A stretch of 64,000 bases of DNA from Microbispora hainanensis (GTDB taxonomy: Bacteria; Actinomycetota; Actinomycetes; Streptosporangiales; Streptosporangiaceae): assembly GCF_006874475.1 (NCBI RefSeq), contig NZ_VIRM01000050.1, forward strand, positions 1 to 64,000, given 5' to 3'. Below the pieces are notes generated by a model, which did not search any database, had not been told where the DNA came from, and worked only from the letters and a program-made list of their open reading frames with translations. Shown here piece by piece: positions 19,968 through 29,799 of the stretch. A program made the translations under genes and the position numbers. Numbering within the stretch: the first letter of the stretch is position 1; each line of letters starts with the position of its first letter.

Positions 19968-21224
19968 ATGTCTGAGGCAGAGGAATTTCTGAAGGTCGCA
20001 CGGCCGGCGAGGGACGCCGCGACACTGCTCGCGCCGATGCCGCGCGCGCCGAAGGACGCGGCGCTGCGTGCCGTGGCCGACGCCCTGGAGGCCGCCACGG
20101 ACGAGATCGTCGCGGCCAACGCCGTGGACGTGGAGCGGGCCAGGGAGAACGGCACCTCCGAGGCGATGATCGACCGGCTGCGGCTCGACGCGGCCCGGAT
20201 CGCCGGCATCGCGGCGGCCGTCCGCCAGGTGGCCGACCTGCCCGACCCGGTCGGCGAGGTCGTGCGCGGCAGCACGCTGCCCAACGGCCTGGAGCTGCGT
20301 CAGGTGCGGGTGCCTCTCGGCGTCATCGGCATCATCTACGAGGGCCGGCCCAACGTGACCGTGGACGCGGCCGCGCTCTGCCTCAAGAGCGGCAACGGCG
20401 TGCTGCTGCGCGGATCGTCCAGCGCGTACTCCTCCAACACGGCGCTGGTGCGGGTCATGCAGGAGGCGCTGGCGGCGACCGAGGTGCCGGCGGACGCCGT
20501 GCAACTCGTGCCGGGCCAGACCCGCGATTCGGTCAAGCACCTGATGCGCGCCCGCGGGCTGGTCGACGTGCTGATCCCGCGCGGCGGCGCCTCGCTGATC
20601 AAAAGCGTGGTCGAGGAGTCGACCGTGCCGGTGATCGAGACGGGCGTGGGCAACTGCCACGTGTACGTGGACGCCGACGCCGACATCGAGACCGCCCTCA
20701 AGATCCTGGTGAACGCCAAGGCGCAGCGGCCCTCGGTGTGCAACGCGGCCGAGACCGTGCTTGTGCACGCCGCCATCGCCGACGCGTTCGTGCCCAGGGC
20801 CCTGACGGCGCTCAAGGACGCGGGCGTGACCGTCCACGGGGACGAGCGGGTGCGGGCCTACGGCGCCGACGTAGTGGCCGCCACCGAGGAGGACTTCACC
20901 AGCGAGTATCTGTCGCTCGACATCGCCGCCGCCGTCGTCGACTCGCTGGACGACGCGGTCGCGCACATCCGCAGGTATGGCTCGGCCCACACCGACGCCA
21001 TCGTGACCCGCTCCCAGCAGGCCGCCCGCAGGTTCGTGGCGACCGTGGACTCGGCGGCGGTCGCCGTGAACGCCTCGACCCGGTTCACCGACGGTGGGGA
21101 GTTCGGCTTCGGGGCGGAGATCGGCATCTCCACGCAGAAGCTGCACGCCCGGGGCCCGATGGGGCTGCCGGAGCTCACCTCCACCAAGTGGATCTACACC
21201 GGCGAGGGCCACGTGCGGGTGTGA
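19968..21224 (+). CDS. proA: Gamma-glutamyl phosphate reductase
   Basis: This enzyme reduces gamma-glutamyl phosphate to glutamate semialdehyde with NADPH, the second proline step. The ALDH-like fold has its catalytic cysteine, C258, in the [10 protein letters not shown] motif; the NADP-binding region includes [14 protein letters not shown] 19968 is preferred because GGAG lies 9 nt before it. The ATG at 19950, which overlaps the proB stop, would add six residues (MTEREA) and is also possible. The product is 418 or 424 residues, normal for the family. A GC-rich hairpin follows the stop. Confidence 0.95.
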   Translation: MSEAEEFLKVARPARDAATLLAPMPRAPKDAALRAVADALEAATDEIVAANAVDVERARENGTSEAMIDRLRLDAARIAGIAAAVRQVADLPDPVGEVVRGSTLPNGLELRQVRVPLGVIGIIYEGRPNVTVDAAALCLKSGNGVLLRGSSSAYSSNTALVRVMQEALAATEVPADAVQLVPGQTRDSVKHLMRARGLVDVLIPRGGASLIKSVVEESTVPVIETGVGNCHVYVDADADIETALKILVNAKAQRPSVCNAAETVLVHAAIADAFVPRALTALKDAGVTVHGDERVRAYGADVVAATEEDFTSEYLSLDIAAAVVDSLDDAVAHIRRYGSAHTDAIVTRSQQAARRFVATVDSAAVAVNASTRFTDGGEFGFGAEIGISTQKLHARGPMGLPELTSTKWIYTGEGHVRV

Positions 21225-21243
21225 CCGCCGGATGCGTGTGAGC

Positions 21244-21275
21244 CCGGGGACGCGAGCCGAGGCCCGCGTCCCCGG
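21244..21275 (+). terminator. Hairpin after proA
   Basis: Arms CCGGGGACGCG (21244-21254) and CGCGTCCCCGG (21265-21275) pair perfectly around a 10-nt loop. There is no T-run, as is usual for actinomycete terminators. It separates obgE-proBA from the kinase gene. Confidence 0.65.
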
Positions 21276-21449
21276 CCCCGCACGGCCGCGCCCGCCGTCC
21301 CGCGGGGCTGCGTCCGTGGCGGTCGGGCGCGGGCGGTTTCGGGCCGGCGGCCTATCAGTTTCCGGCCTGTCCGCGCCATCGGTTTTATCGCGATCGGACG
21401 GCGCGCCTCCGCCTATTCGGACGGCCGGACCGCTATGGTTGGCGCTCCT

Positions 21450-23096
21450 ATGGCTGGACGTCTCGGGCGGGTCGGCCCCTACGCGCTGCTGGAGCGGCTG
21501 GGCCGGGGTGGCATGGGTGAGGTGTATCTCGCCGTCGGCCGCCGGGGCGACCGCGTCGCGGTGAAGATGCTGCGCGACCCCATCGAGAACGATCCCGACG
21601 CCCGATTACGGCTCGAACGCGAGGTGCGGGCGTTGCGCCGGGTCGAGAGCCCGTACGTCGCCCAGGTGCTCGACGCCGACCTGTCCGGCGACCGGCCGTA
21701 CCTCGTCATGGACTACATCGAGGGGGAGAACCTCCTCGACGCCGTACGGCGGCACGGGCCGCTGCAGGAGTCCCGGCTCATCACGCTGGCGCAGGGCCTC
21801 GCGTCGGCTCTGGCGATCATCCACGCGGGCGGGATCGTGCATCGCGACGTCAAGCCGGCCAACGTCCTGCTGGGCGAGGACGGGCCGGTGCTGATCGACT
21901 TCGGCATCGCCCAGGTGCTCGACGCGACGCGGGTCACGATGACCGGCACGTTCCTCGGCACGCCCGGCTACTGCGCCCCCGAGGTCTTCGCCGAGGAGAC
22001 CGTGGGGGCGCCCGCCGACGTGCACGGCTGGGCCGCCACGGTGGCGTTCGCCGCCACCGGACGGCCGACCTTCGGCCGGGGCACCGCCGAGTCGCAGATG
22101 TACGCGGTGCTGAACGGCAAGGCCGACCTGGTGGGGGTGCCGGCCGCCCTGCTGCCGCTCGTCCGCGCCGCCCTGCACCGCGACCCCGCCCGCCGCCCGA
22201 CCGCCGCGCTGCTGGCCGACCGCCTGTCCCGGCTCGCGCGGGCCGCCGGAGAGTCCTCCCGCGCGCCGGGTGAGCCGTCCGCCGCCGAGACCACCACGCG
22301 TACGCCCGTGGAGGCGGCCCGGGCCCGCACCGCGTCCGACGCCAAGCCGGGCGCGAAGACGGGCACGAAATCGGACGCGAAAGCGGGGGCCAGGAAGGCG
22401 GCCAAACCGGAGGACAAGCCGGCCAGGAAGGGCGCGGAGACCACGGCGCGGGAGCCGGCGACGGCGGCCGAGCGGGCCGCCCGGCGCGGCGGCCCCGGCT
22501 CCGCCGCCCGGCCCCGGCGGGTGAAGGCCGCCACGGCCCTCGCCACCGCGCCGGAGGGGGCGCCCGAAGGGGCGCTCGGCATCCCGACCGGGAACGCTGC
22601 CCTGGTGCTGGTCGCGCTGCTCGCCGTGCCGTGCGTGGTGGCGTCGGTGGTCTATCCGCTCGCGACCTTCGCGATCACGGCGGCCCTCGCGGTGGTGATC
22701 AGGGCCGTGTGGACCAGTCACTGGCTCGTACGGCGCCGCAAACCCGGCCGGGCCCGGGCCTGCCTGCGCGCGCTGGCGTTCCCGCTCACGCTGGCCGGTT
22801 CGCTGCTGTCGGCCGTCGCGTGGCCGGGGCTGCCCGCGGCCGCGGTGGCGTTCGCGGGGCTGTGGGTGGGCTCCGGGGGACGCCTGGAGCCCGAGTGGTG
22901 GTCTCGGCCGGTGCCCGTGACGATCGCCGGCATCGCGTTCGGCGTCGTCAGCGGCGCGATCATCGGCCGGGAGATCGAGCGTGCGGGCGCGGCCATTCCC
23001 GGCCTGCGGCGGGAGGGCCTGCGGGCGCTCGCCGTCCTGGGCGGCTTCGTCGCGCTCTGCGCCGCCGCCGTCCGCGCCGTGGCGTTCTTCTTCTGA
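21450..23096 (+). CDS. Membrane-anchored Ser/Thr protein kinase (PknB type)
   Basis: This is a Hanks-type kinase. Residues 1-265 form the catalytic domain: glycine loop [15 protein letters not shown] lysine K39 (VAVKM), catalytic H131RD133 with KPAN, and D150FG. A long Ala/Lys/Pro linker (about 270-375) follows, then several hydrophobic C-terminal segments (about 390-545) that look like four to six membrane spans rather than the single span plus PASTA sensor of PknB, so no extracellular sensor is obvious. I chose ATG 21450; the ATG at 21435 is in frame but lies in a -10-like TATGGT. It stands alone between proA and a convergent peptidase gene. Confidence 0.88.
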   Translation: MAGRLGRVGPYALLERLGRGGMGEVYLAVGRRGDRVAVKMLRDPIENDPDARLRLEREVRALRRVESPYVAQVLDADLSGDRPYLVMDYIEGENLLDAVRRHGPLQESRLITLAQGLASALAIIHAGGIVHRDVKPANVLLGEDGPVLIDFGIAQVLDATRVTMTGTFLGTPGYCAPEVFAEETVGAPADVHGWAATVAFAATGRPTFGRGTAESQMYAVLNGKADLVGVPAALLPLVRAALHRDPARRPTAALLADRLSRLARAAGESSRAPGEPSAAETTTRTPVEAARARTASDAKPGAKTGTKSDAKAGARKAAKPEDKPARKGAETTAREPATAAERAARRGGPGSAARPRRVKAATALATAPEGAPEGALGIPTGNAALVLVALLAVPCVVASVVYPLATFAITAALAVVIRAVWTSHWLVRRRKPGRARACLRALAFPLTLAGSLLSAVAWPGLPAAAVAFAGLWVGSGGRLEPEWWSRPVPVTIAGIAFGVVSGAIIGREIERAGAAIPGLRREGLRALAVLGGFVALCAAAVRAVAFFF

Positions 23097-23101
23097 CGGT
23101 C

Positions 23102-23271
23102 GTGGAAAGCCCGCCGCGGCCGGTTGTGGAAAGCCCGCCGCGGCGCACGCACGGATCCGTCCGGCCGGGCCTGCCCGGTGCCCGCGCCAGTGTCCGTCAC
23201 GGGGCCCAGTCCCGGGTCCTGTCCCGGTCCAGTCTCGGGCCCGGTCTCGGGCCCGGTCTCGGGGCCCGGTC
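23102..23271. repeat. Two short direct-repeat sets between converging genes
   Basis: GTGGAAAGCCCGCCGCGGC occurs at 23102-23120 and again at 23126-23144. GTCTCGGGCCCG occurs in tandem at 23232, 23244 and 23256 (the last with one extra G). Both lie in the gap between the 3' ends of the kinase and M48 genes. No gene is seen here. Confidence 0.75.
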
Positions 23272-23278
23272 GAAGCGG

Positions 23279-24289
23279 TCAGTTCTCGCGGCGGGCGAAG
23301 CGGTTGAAGATGCGCTCGCCGGCGTTGACCGCGCCCTCGGCGACGTCGCGCAGCACGCCGATGAACGGGTCCTGCGACTGCGCCCACGACTCCCGGTAGG
23401 AGTTGGCCGCCGCCTTGATCTCTTCCGTGAGGCGGGCGTTGGCGTCGTCCTCGCGGCGGGGGTAGGTGCCGGCGATGATCCGTTCGTACTCTCCGCTGCG
23501 ACGCCAGCGGTCGAGCTCGGCGACGCGGGTCACCGCGAACGGGTGGGTCGTGCCGAGCATGTTGAGGACCTTGAGCAGGCCGTCGCGCACGTCGCCCGCG
23601 GTGTCGTACTCCCTGGCCTGGTCGAGGAACGCCTCGATGTTCATCTCATGCAGGCGGGAGCCGCCGGCGAGCTTCATGAGCGCCCGCAGCGCGGCGTCGG
23701 GGTCCTGCCCGGCGAGCAGGCCGCCGCGGTCGGCGGACATCTCCGCCTTGCGCTGCCACTCCTCCAGGGCGGCGACGATGACCCGCAGGCCGATGTAGCC
23801 GAGCGGGATCCAGGCCACGCGGGTGGCCAGGCGGGTCAGGATCGCGAGCATCGTGCCATAGACGGCGTGGCCCGACAGGATGTGCGAGGTCTCGTGGCCG
23901 ATGACGAAGCGCAGCTCCTCGTCGTCCATGAGGTCGAGCAGGCCCGTCGAGACGATGATGAACGGCTCGTCGAAACCGATCGCCATCGCGTAGGCCTTCG
24001 GGTCCTGCTGCACGTAGATCTCGGGGATCCGGTGCAGGTCGAGGATGTAGGCGCTGTCGCGGCCCATGTCGTGCAGGGAGCGGAACTGGGTGTCGGTCGT
24101 GCGCACCGCGGAGGCCAGGAACATGAGGCGGAGCCGGCGCTCGCTGAACAGGCCGGACGTCCGCTTGAGCACCGCGTCGAATCCGGACAGCGATCGCATC
24201 GCGACGAGGGCGGAACGATCGGCGGGGTGTTCGTAGGCTCGCGAGCTGATGCCGGGCAGCTGCACGCGATTGCGATCGGGAGTGGTCAT
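23279..24289 (-). CDS. M48-family zinc metallopeptidase
   Basis: The 336 residues carry the zinc motif H132ETSH136 and a downstream glutamate in AEMSADRGG that would be the third ligand, as in HtpX/Ste24-type M48 peptidases. Hydrophobic stretches right after the active site (about 139-185) could be membrane-associated helices. The N-terminal 75 residues have no clear hydrophobic span. The start ATG (24287-24289) gives MTTPDRNRV; an upstream in-frame ATG at 24298 would add three residues. The role is probably protein quality control, inferred from the family. It converges with the kinase gene and diverges from nadD. Confidence 0.88.
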   Translation of the reverse strand: MTTPDRNRVQLPGISSRAYEHPADRSALVAMRSLSGFDAVLKRTSGLFSERRLRLMFLASAVRTTDTQFRSLHDMGRDSAYILDLHRIPEIYVQQDPKAYAMAIGFDEPFIIVSTGLLDLMDDEELRFVIGHETSHILSGHAVYGTMLAILTRLATRVAWIPLGYIGLRVIVAALEEWQRKAEMSADRGGLLAGQDPDAALRALMKLAGGSRLHEMNIEAFLDQAREYDTAGDVRDGLLKVLNMLGTTHPFAVTRVAELDRWRRSGEYERIIAGTYPRREDDANARLTEEIKAAANSYRESWAQSQDPFIGVLRDVAEGAVNAGERIFNRFARREN

Positions 24290-24390
24290 GTTCCGCATGC
24301 TATGTCTCACGGGCCGGACGCGCGCGGGCACCGCGGGGAGCCCGGGCCGTCACGGGAGGGCCGGTTTCCCGGTTGGTCCGGTAGGGGCGT

Positions 24391-24396
24391 TATCGT
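24391..24396 (+). promoter_or_regulatory. Candidate -10 for leaderless nadD
   Basis: TATCGT ends 7 nt before the ATG at 24404, with no Shine-Dalgarno-like bases between. The pattern is the same as in front of folC. Confidence 0.45.
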
Positions 24397-24403
24397 CCGT
24401 TCC

Positions 24404-25015
24404 ATGCGTAACGGGACGGCGATCCGGCGACTGGGCGTGATGGGCGGGACCTTCGACCCGATCCACCACGGCCACCTGGTGGCGGCCAGCGAGGTGGCCC
24501 ACCACTTCAACCTGGACGAGGTGGTGTTCGTCCCGACCGGTCAGCCCTGGCAGAAGGCCGAGCAGACCGTATCCTCGTCCGAGGACCGCTACCTCATGAC
24601 GGTGATCGCCACCGCGTCGAACCCGCGCTTCTCGGTCAGCCGGGTGGACATCGACCGGCCCGGCCCCACGTACACGATCGACACGCTCCGTGACATCTCC
24701 GCCGCGTACGGCCCGGACGTGGAGCTGTACTTCATCACCGGCGCCGACGCGCTCGCGCAGATCCTGAGCTGGCGCGACGCCGACGAGCTGTTCACGATCG
24801 CGCACTTCGTCGGCTGCACCCGGCCCGGCCACACGCTCCAGGACCCCGGCCTGCCGGCGGGCAAGGTCAGCCTGATCGAGATCCCGGCGCTGGCGATCTC
24901 CTCCTCGGAGTGCCGCGCCCGGGTGGCCGCCGGGGAGCCCATCTGGTATCTGGTCCCCGACGGCATCGTGCAGTACATCAACAAGCGGCACTTGTATCGC
25001 GATCCGGAGTCGTGA
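24404..25015 (+). CDS. nadD: Nicotinate-nucleotide adenylyltransferase
   Basis: This enzyme converts nicotinate mononucleotide and ATP to deamido-NAD, the penultimate NAD step. The 203 residues include the nucleotidyltransferase signature [12 protein letters not shown] near the N-terminus and the C-terminal ISSSECR motif (family ISSTxIR). The surrounding open frame extends far upstream, but the homology begins at ATG 24404. The last 38 bases overlap the 3' end of the convergent MFS gene. In most actinomycetes rsfS follows at once; here an MFS/ArsR pair lies between. Confidence 0.95.
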   Translation: MRNGTAIRRLGVMGGTFDPIHHGHLVAASEVAHHFNLDEVVFVPTGQPWQKAEQTVSSSEDRYLMTVIATASNPRFSVSRVDIDRPGPTYTIDTLRDISAAYGPDVELYFITGADALAQILSWRDADELFTIAHFVGCTRPGHTLQDPGLPAGKVSLIEIPALAISSSECRARVAAGEPIWYLVPDGIVQYINKRHLYRDPES

Positions 25016-26207
25016 CGGCTCCTCGCGGTTTCCGCAGGCCGTACGCCGCGGCGAGCGCGCCGGCGAGCGCCGCCGCCCACAGCACCGGGCGGTAGGACGT
25101 CAGGACGAGGAGCCCGGCGCCGAGCGCCATCCCCACGGCGGTCGGGACGAACAGCACGGTGTTGGCGGTCGCGGACACGGCGGCCAGCAGGTCGCGGGGC
25201 GCGATCCGCTGCACGGCGGTGAAGGCGGCGACCAGCACCCAGGGCAGCCCCAGCCCGGACAGCAGGCTCGCCGCCGCCACGACGGGCGTCCACGGGACGG
25301 CGCGTAGCGCCACCGAGACGACGAACAGGAGCCCTCCGGCGGCGGACAGCCGCGCCTCGCCGGCCCGGCGCAGCAACGACCCCGCGATCATGCCGCCGAG
25401 CACCGTGCCGCCGCCCTGGATCGCGGACAGCGCGCCGGTGAAGCCGGGCTCCCGGTGCAGGCCGTGATCGACCACGGCGAAGACGACCGCCCCGTTGACG
25501 CCGGAGACCAGCATCAGCGCGGCCCCGGACAGCATGAGGCGGCCCAGGAGCGGGTCGCGGAACAGGAAGCGCGCCCCCTCCGCGGTGCGGGCCGCCCAGC
25601 CCCTCGTCACGCGGGCGCGTCCTGCGGGGGCGGCCGGCAGGCGCAGCGTGCCGAGCAGCCACGCGCCGGCCGCGAAGGTGGCCGCGTCGAGCGCCACCAC
25701 CGCGTCGCCGCCCGCGACGGCGAACAGCCCGGCCCCCAGCAGGGGCGCGGCGAGGCGTGTGCCCTCGGACGCGCTCATGCGCAGCCCGTTGACCCCGGCC
25801 AGCAGGGTCTCCGGCACGGCCTCGGGCAGGACGGCCGCCTCCGCCGCGTCGAGCACGACGAAGCTCACGCCGTACAGCAGGAGCACCGCGAACAGCAGCC
25901 AGACCTGCGCGGGGGATCGGACCAGGAAGAGCAGGCAGAGCGCCGCGCCCATCACGACGTTCGTCCAGACGAGCACGGGCCGGGCGCCGAGGATGTCGAC
26001 CACCGCGCCGAGCGCGGGGCCCGCCGCCGTCGGCGCCCAGAAGCAGAACGACGTGAGGGCGGCGAGGCTGTCGGAACCGGTCAGCGACTTCACCCAGATG
26101 CCCGCGGCCAAGGACATCGCCATGGTGCCGAATCCGGAGACCACGACGGCGCCCAGGTAACGACGGGCGTTGCGGTCGGAGAGGGCGGCTTTCATGCCGG
26201 GGATCAT
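24978..26207 (-). CDS. MFS transporter, likely drug or metabolite exporter
   Basis: The 409 residues contain about 12 membrane spans of the major facilitator type, with typical loops between halves and a basic segment at the middle ([26 protein letters not shown]). It resembles the EntS/tetracycline-like exporters often controlled by ArsR-type repressors. ATG 26207 has GGGA close upstream; M5 at 26195 is an alternative. It is divergent from the ArsR-type gene and shares the 59-bp region with the palindrome at 26220-26243. The 3' end overlaps nadD on the other strand. The substrate is unknown. Confidence 0.85.
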   Translation of the reverse strand: MIPGMKAALSDRNARRYLGAVVVSGFGTMAMSLAAGIWVKSLTGSDSLAALTSFCFWAPTAAGPALGAVVDILGARPVLVWTNVVMGAALCLLFLVRSPAQVWLLFAVLLLYGVSFVVLDAAEAAVLPEAVPETLLAGVNGLRMSASEGTRLAAPLLGAGLFAVAGGDAVVALDAATFAAGAWLLGTLRLPAAPAGRARVTRGWAARTAEGARFLFRDPLLGRLMLSGAALMLVSGVNGAVVFAVVDHGLHREPGFTGALSAIQGGGTVLGGMIAGSLLRRAGEARLSAAGGLLFVVSVALRAVPWTPVVAAASLLSGLGLPWVLVAAFTAVQRIAPRDLLAAVSATANTVLFVPTAVGMALGAGLLVLTSYRPVLWAAALAGALAAAYGLRKPRGAVTTPDRDTSAAC

Positions 26208-26219
26208 CGTCCCGGAGCA

Positions 26220-26243
26220 ACCCCCAAGTCAATGCTTGGGGGT
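26220..26243. promoter_or_regulatory. Palindromic operator between MFS and ArsR genes
   Basis: ACCCCCAAG and CTTGGGGGT form a perfect 9-bp inverted repeat around TCAATG. It occupies the middle of the 59-bp divergent intergenic region and is the obvious binding site for the adjacent winged-helix regulator, controlling both genes. TACTTT at 26256-26261 may be the -10 of the regulator. Confidence 0.75.
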
Positions 26244-26266
26244 CGTGATGGTGTTTACTTTCCGCC

Positions 26267-26788
26267 ATGGCGGAGGGGGATCCCAGGCTCAGGGCGCTCG
26301 CGCATCCGGTGCGGCTGCGCATGCTCTCGCTCATGTGGGGCGCGCCCATGTCCGCGGCCGAGCTGTCCCGTGAGCTGGGCATCTCGCACGCCCTCGCCAG
26401 CCACCACCTGCGCTGCCTGGACGACGCCGGGCTCGCCGAGCTGGCCGACGTACGGGTCCGGCGCGGCGGCCGGGAGCACCGCTATCGGGCGGCGGGAGGC
26501 ACGCCGCTGACCGAGCAGCGCGACGGTTTCCCGCTGCTCGCCGAGGCGCTGGCGCAGTCGCTGCGGGAGCGGGCCGGGCGGCGCCGCGCGGATGAGGAGG
26601 GGGTCACGGCCGACGCCGAGCTGTGGGTCGAGCCGGAGCTGTGGCACGACGTCCGCGGCAGGATCCTCGCCGCGATCGTGGACCTGCACCAGGGCGCGGC
26701 GGCCCCGCACACGCCGGGGACGATCCGGGTCGGCGCGACCGTCGCCGCCTTTCCCATGACGGAATCCACGGGCCCGGACGGACGTTGA
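26267..26788 (+). CDS. ArsR-type winged-helix regulator
   Basis: The 173 residues carry an N-terminal winged helix (about 5-85): RALAHPVRLRMLSLMWGAPMSAAELSRELGISHALASHHLRCLDDAGL, then a beta-wing with RRGGREHRYR. No CxC or other metal-ligand cluster is visible, so it may sense an organic ligand rather than a metal. The C-terminal half has no recognised domain. It is divergent from the MFS gene with a palindrome between, so it is most likely the local repressor of that exporter. ATG 26267 is close to a -10-like box and has no good Shine-Dalgarno. Confidence 0.85.
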   Translation: MAEGDPRLRALAHPVRLRMLSLMWGAPMSAAELSRELGISHALASHHLRCLDDAGLAELADVRVRRGGREHRYRAAGGTPLTEQRDGFPLLAEALAQSLRERAGRRRADEEGVTADAELWVEPELWHDVRGRILAAIVDLHQGAAAPHTPGTIRVGATVAAFPMTESTGPDGR

Positions 26789-26872
26789 ACTGCTGATCCC
26801 GGGCATAAAACCGGAGTGACAGGGTGTGCCGGTAGGGTCTCCCCGGGAAAGCCGGTTGTACGGGGCACGCGG

Positions 26873-26931
26873 ACTGTGCACCCTGGAATGACACTGTGCA
26901 CCCTGGAAGAACCCGACAGAAGAACCCGACA
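26873..26931. repeat. Two short direct-repeat pairs in the rsfS leader
   Basis: ACTGTGCACCCTGGAA is found at 26873-26888 and 26893-26908, and AGAACCCGACA at 26908-26918 and 26921-26931. They lie between the ArsR-type gene and rsfS; no gene is visible in 26789-26951. Confidence 0.75.
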
Positions 26932-26951
26932 ACGGAGGACAGAACCGAATC

Positions 26952-27356
26952 GTGACAGCATCCGAGAGATCGATCCAGCTCGTGCGCGTGGCGGCCGAGG
27001 CAGCCGCGGAGAAGCTGGCCGACGACATCATCGCCTACGACGTGAGCGACCAGCTCGTCATCACCGACGCCTTCCTTCTCTGCTCCGCGTCCAACGACCG
27101 GCAGGTGCGCGCGGTCGTCGACGAGATCGAGGAGCGCCTGCGCGTGGAGGCCGACGCCAAGCCCGTACGCCGTGAGGGGGAGCGGGAGGGCCGCTGGGTC
27201 CTGCTCGACTACCTCGACATCGTGGTGCACGTGCAGCACGAGGAGGACCGCAACTTCTACGCGCTTGAGCGCCTGTGGAAGGACTGCCCGTCCATCGAGC
27301 TGCCGGAGAGCGTCAAGCGGGTCGCCGCCCAGCGCGGGCACGGGGCGGCCCAGTGA
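26952..27356 (+). CDS. rsfS: Ribosomal silencing factor
   Basis: RsfS binds L14 and blocks joining of the 30S and 50S subunits under starvation. The 134 residues match the Iojap-like fold: AAEKLADDIIAYDVSDQLVITDAFLLCSASNDRQVRAVVDEIEERL, then GRWVLLDYLDIVVHVQ. GTG 26952 follows GGAGGAC. The histidine phosphatase gene starts 25 nt after its stop, the usual actinomycete order. Confidence 0.95.
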   Translation: MTASERSIQLVRVAAEAAAEKLADDIIAYDVSDQLVITDAFLLCSASNDRQVRAVVDEIEERLRVEADAKPVRREGEREGRWVLLDYLDIVVHVQHEEDRNFYALERLWKDCPSIELPESVKRVAAQRGHGAAQ

Positions 27357-27381
27357 CGAAGGCCATCATCGGGGCGGCGCG

Positions 27382-28017
27382 ATGAGCCGTCGTGTCGTCT
27401 GCCTGCGGCACGGGCAGACGCTGTGGAACGTCGAGAAGCGATTCCAGGGGCACACCGACATCGCACTGGACGAGACCGGCGTCGCGCAGGCGGCCCGGGC
27501 GGCCTCCCTGCTCGCGGCCCTGCGGCCGACCATGCTCGTCTCCTCGGACCTGCGCCGCGCGTACGACACCGCCTCGGCCCTCGGCCGGCTCACCGGCCTC
27601 GACGTGTCGGTCGACAAGGACCTGCGCGAGCGCGGCGGCGGCGAGTGGGAGGGCCTGACCCGCGACGAGATCAGGGCGGGCTGGCCGGTCGAGTACGAGG
27701 CGTGGGAGGCCCCGGGCGGCGAGGACGTGGGGCACGTCGCCGACCGGGTCGCCGACGCGATCGGGCGCTGGGCGGCCCGCCTGGACGAGGACGGCCTGCT
27801 GGTCGTCGCCTCGCACGGCGCCGCGCTGCGGCTCGGCATCTGCCGGCTGCTCGGGCTGCCGCAGGAGCTCTGGTCGGCGCTGGGCGGCCTCGGCAACTGC
27901 TCGTGGTCGGTGCTGGAGGAGGGCCGCCGGGGCTGGCGGCTGCTCGAGCACAACGCGGGCACGCTGCCCGAGCCGGTCAGCAGCGACGACAGCCCGGCCG
28001 CCACCGCGGACGGCTGA
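27382..28017 (+). CDS. Histidine phosphatase family protein (phosphoglycerate mutase-like)
   Basis: The 211 residues start with VVCLRHGQTLWNVEKRFQGHTD, the RHG phosphohistidine motif. The later E (LRERGGGEWEGL) and H in VVASHGAALRL complete the catalytic set. Members next to rsfS include glucosyl-3-phosphoglycerate phosphatase in mycobacteria, but broad phosphatases are common, so the substrate is left open. ATG 27382 is used because the motif begins a few residues later; the frame extends upstream into rsfS only as a shadow. Confidence 0.9.
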   Translation: MSRRVVCLRHGQTLWNVEKRFQGHTDIALDETGVAQAARAASLLAALRPTMLVSSDLRRAYDTASALGRLTGLDVSVDKDLRERGGGEWEGLTRDEIRAGWPVEYEAWEAPGGEDVGHVADRVADAIGRWAARLDEDGLLVVASHGAALRLGICRLLGLPQELWSALGGLGNCSWSVLEEGRRGWRLLEHNAGTLPEPVSSDDSPAATADG

Positions 28018-28063
28018 GACGCGTGTGACGGGTGACGATTAGGTAAACGGATGGGCATACCTA

Positions 28064-28069
28064 TATGCT
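28064..28069 (+). promoter_or_regulatory. Candidate -10 of the first tRNA-Ala gene
   Basis: TATGCT lies 39 bp upstream of the tRNA in a locally AT-richer stretch (CATACCTATATGCT). A good -35 is not evident. Confidence 0.35.
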
Positions 28070-28108
28070 CTCCGAGCGCCGCGCCGGGAGCACCCGGAGC
28101 GGTGGCAA

Positions 28109-28181
28109 GGGGCTATAGCGCAGCTGGTAGCGCACTTCCATGGCATGGAAGGGGTCTGGGGTTCGAATCCCCATAGCTCCA
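28109..28181 (+). tRNA. tRNA-Ala (anticodon GGC), copy 1
   Basis: The cloverleaf is complete in 73 nt: acceptor stem GGGGCTA/TAGCTCC with one G-U pair, anticodon arm CTTCC-ATGGCAT-GGAAG giving anticodon GGC, T arm TGGGG-TTCGAAT-CCCCA and discriminator A. CCA is not encoded (ACC follows). It is 91 nt downstream of the phosphatase gene. An almost identical copy lies at 61354-61426. Confidence 0.97.
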
Positions 28182-28327
28182 CCCTTCACCTGGCCCGTGG
28201 TCCCGCCGACCGGCGAGCGCCGCGCGTCGAGGCCGGCCCTCCCAGCAGGCCGCTCACGGCGCGGCCGCCCGCGCGGAGGACGACGGCATGATCGCTCACG
28301 AGCCCGGTCTGCCTCGCCGGCGGCTGG

Positions 28328-29713
28328 TCAGAGGCTCTTGAGGTAGGCGAGCGACGGCATGAAGAAGTATTCGCCCCCCTTCATGGTCACGGTCTGGGGG
28401 ACCTGGCGCTGGGGGGCGCTGAGCTTGGTGCTGTTCCACGCCTTCGGGTAGCGCACCTTGACGTCCCGCCTGCCCTGCCCGATCACGGGGTCGTGGCCGG
28501 TGCCCCCGTCCGGGAAGTCGGGGTTGTCGGCCCAGGTCTGCTGGGTGAACTCGAACTGTTCCTGCAGGCCGGCGTTGAACGCCATGAACAGCAGGCCCAC
28601 CCCACCGGTCGGCCGGGTCGCCGGGGGCGCGTCGTCCCACGGCGTGTCGGTGCGCCTGCCGTAGGTCTGGCCGCGCCGCGCCATCATGACGCCGAGCGTG
28701 CGCTCCAGGCCGCCGTCCCGGGAGTCACGGGGATTGGCCTTGCGGATGTGCGCACCGACCGGGCACTTGGCGCCGGGATCGTCGCGGTAGCTGAAGTCGT
28801 TCTGCACCGGGTGGCCCTCGGAGCTCGGCTTCCCGTGTAGCCGCAGCGGCGTGCCGTTGCGGAACCGGCCGACCAGCATCGCGCCCGCGAGCGGCCGGTC
28901 GTCTCCCTTCAGGCCGAGCGCGTCGGCGAGGGCCTCCTCGGCCTCCCGGAACGCGCGGACGTTCTGCTCCAGCTTGCGCAGGACGAGGTAGCTGCCGAAG
29001 TGCCGGGCCGGGTGGGGAGCGAGGGGGTCGGGGACGAGCACGTGGCTCAGCGGGAAGAAGGGGTTCCAGTTGGTGCCGGACTCGGCGGCCACCTGGTCGG
29101 CGAGGAACAGCGGCTGGCTGCGGCCGTCCACGTAGCCGAAGTGCTCGATGCCCCGGCCCTGCGCGTCGCGCAGGCCCTCGCCCTTCTCCTCGCCGACGAT
29201 CTTCGCGGTCTTCGGCAGCAGCGCGAGGACGCGCTTGCGGGTGGCGGCGACCGGCTCGGGCGCGGCGTCGCCGATCAGCACGATCGCGTGGATCTCCTCC
29301 TGGTAGTGCTTCTCCCAGGCGCTCACCGCCGGGTCGCTCAACGTGTCCTTGCGCCGCTTCATCCCCGATTTGAACGCGTTGTCGGTGAATCGGGTGGTCG
29401 AGTGGCCCAGTTTCAGATAGCCGATTTTGCTGATGCCGACGCCCACATACGGCGTGCCGGGTTTCTTCGTGCGGTTGAAGGCGCGGACCTCCTCCAGGTG
29501 CTTCCTGGCCGATTTCATGAGCGGCAGCAGGGAGCGCAGGAAGCGCCTGCCGTCCTCTCCGTCGCCGAAGTGCACGAGCAGCAGGGACATGCTCTCCCGG
29601 ACGTGCGCCTGCAGGATGTTCGGCTGCAGGTTGTCGAGCATGGCCTTGGTGTCGGCGTCGAGTTTCGCCGAATCCCAGGCGAGCGGTTTGGCGTTGGACA
29701 GGTCGACCGGCAT
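28328..29713 (-). CDS. Dyp-type heme peroxidase
   Basis: This H2O2-dependent heme enzyme oxidises dyes and phenolics. The 461 residues contain GYVDGRSQP (the GXXDG distal motif with catalytic Asp) and GAHIRKANPRD (proximal heme His), and the C-terminal FNAGLQEQFEFTQQTWADN block typical of the longer, non-encapsulin classes (C/D or V). No Tat or Sec signal peptide is seen, so it is probably cytoplasmic. ATG 29713 has GGGGAAGGA 7-8 nt upstream. The open frame runs much further on this strand through DUF2254 and ybdK territory, but that is antisense shadow. It is the first gene to the right of tRNA-Ala copy 1. Confidence 0.9.
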   Translation of the reverse strand: MPVDLSNAKPLAWDSAKLDADTKAMLDNLQPNILQAHVRESMSLLLVHFGDGEDGRRFLRSLLPLMKSARKHLEEVRAFNRTKKPGTPYVGVGISKIGYLKLGHSTTRFTDNAFKSGMKRRKDTLSDPAVSAWEKHYQEEIHAIVLIGDAAPEPVAATRKRVLALLPKTAKIVGEEKGEGLRDAQGRGIEHFGYVDGRSQPLFLADQVAAESGTNWNPFFPLSHVLVPDPLAPHPARHFGSYLVLRKLEQNVRAFREAEEALADALGLKGDDRPLAGAMLVGRFRNGTPLRLHGKPSSEGHPVQNDFSYRDDPGAKCPVGAHIRKANPRDSRDGGLERTLGVMMARRGQTYGRRTDTPWDDAPPATRPTGGVGLLFMAFNAGLQEQFEFTQQTWADNPDFPDGGTGHDPVIGQGRRDVKVRYPKAWNSTKLSAPQRQVPQTVTMKGGEYFFMPSLAYLKSL

Positions 29714-29799
29714 GTCGAATCCTTCCCCGTAGTGGAAATGTCGGGCCCCCACCCGATAAGAGCCATCATTCACGGAAAAGGTTCCACGTAAAGGGAAAT

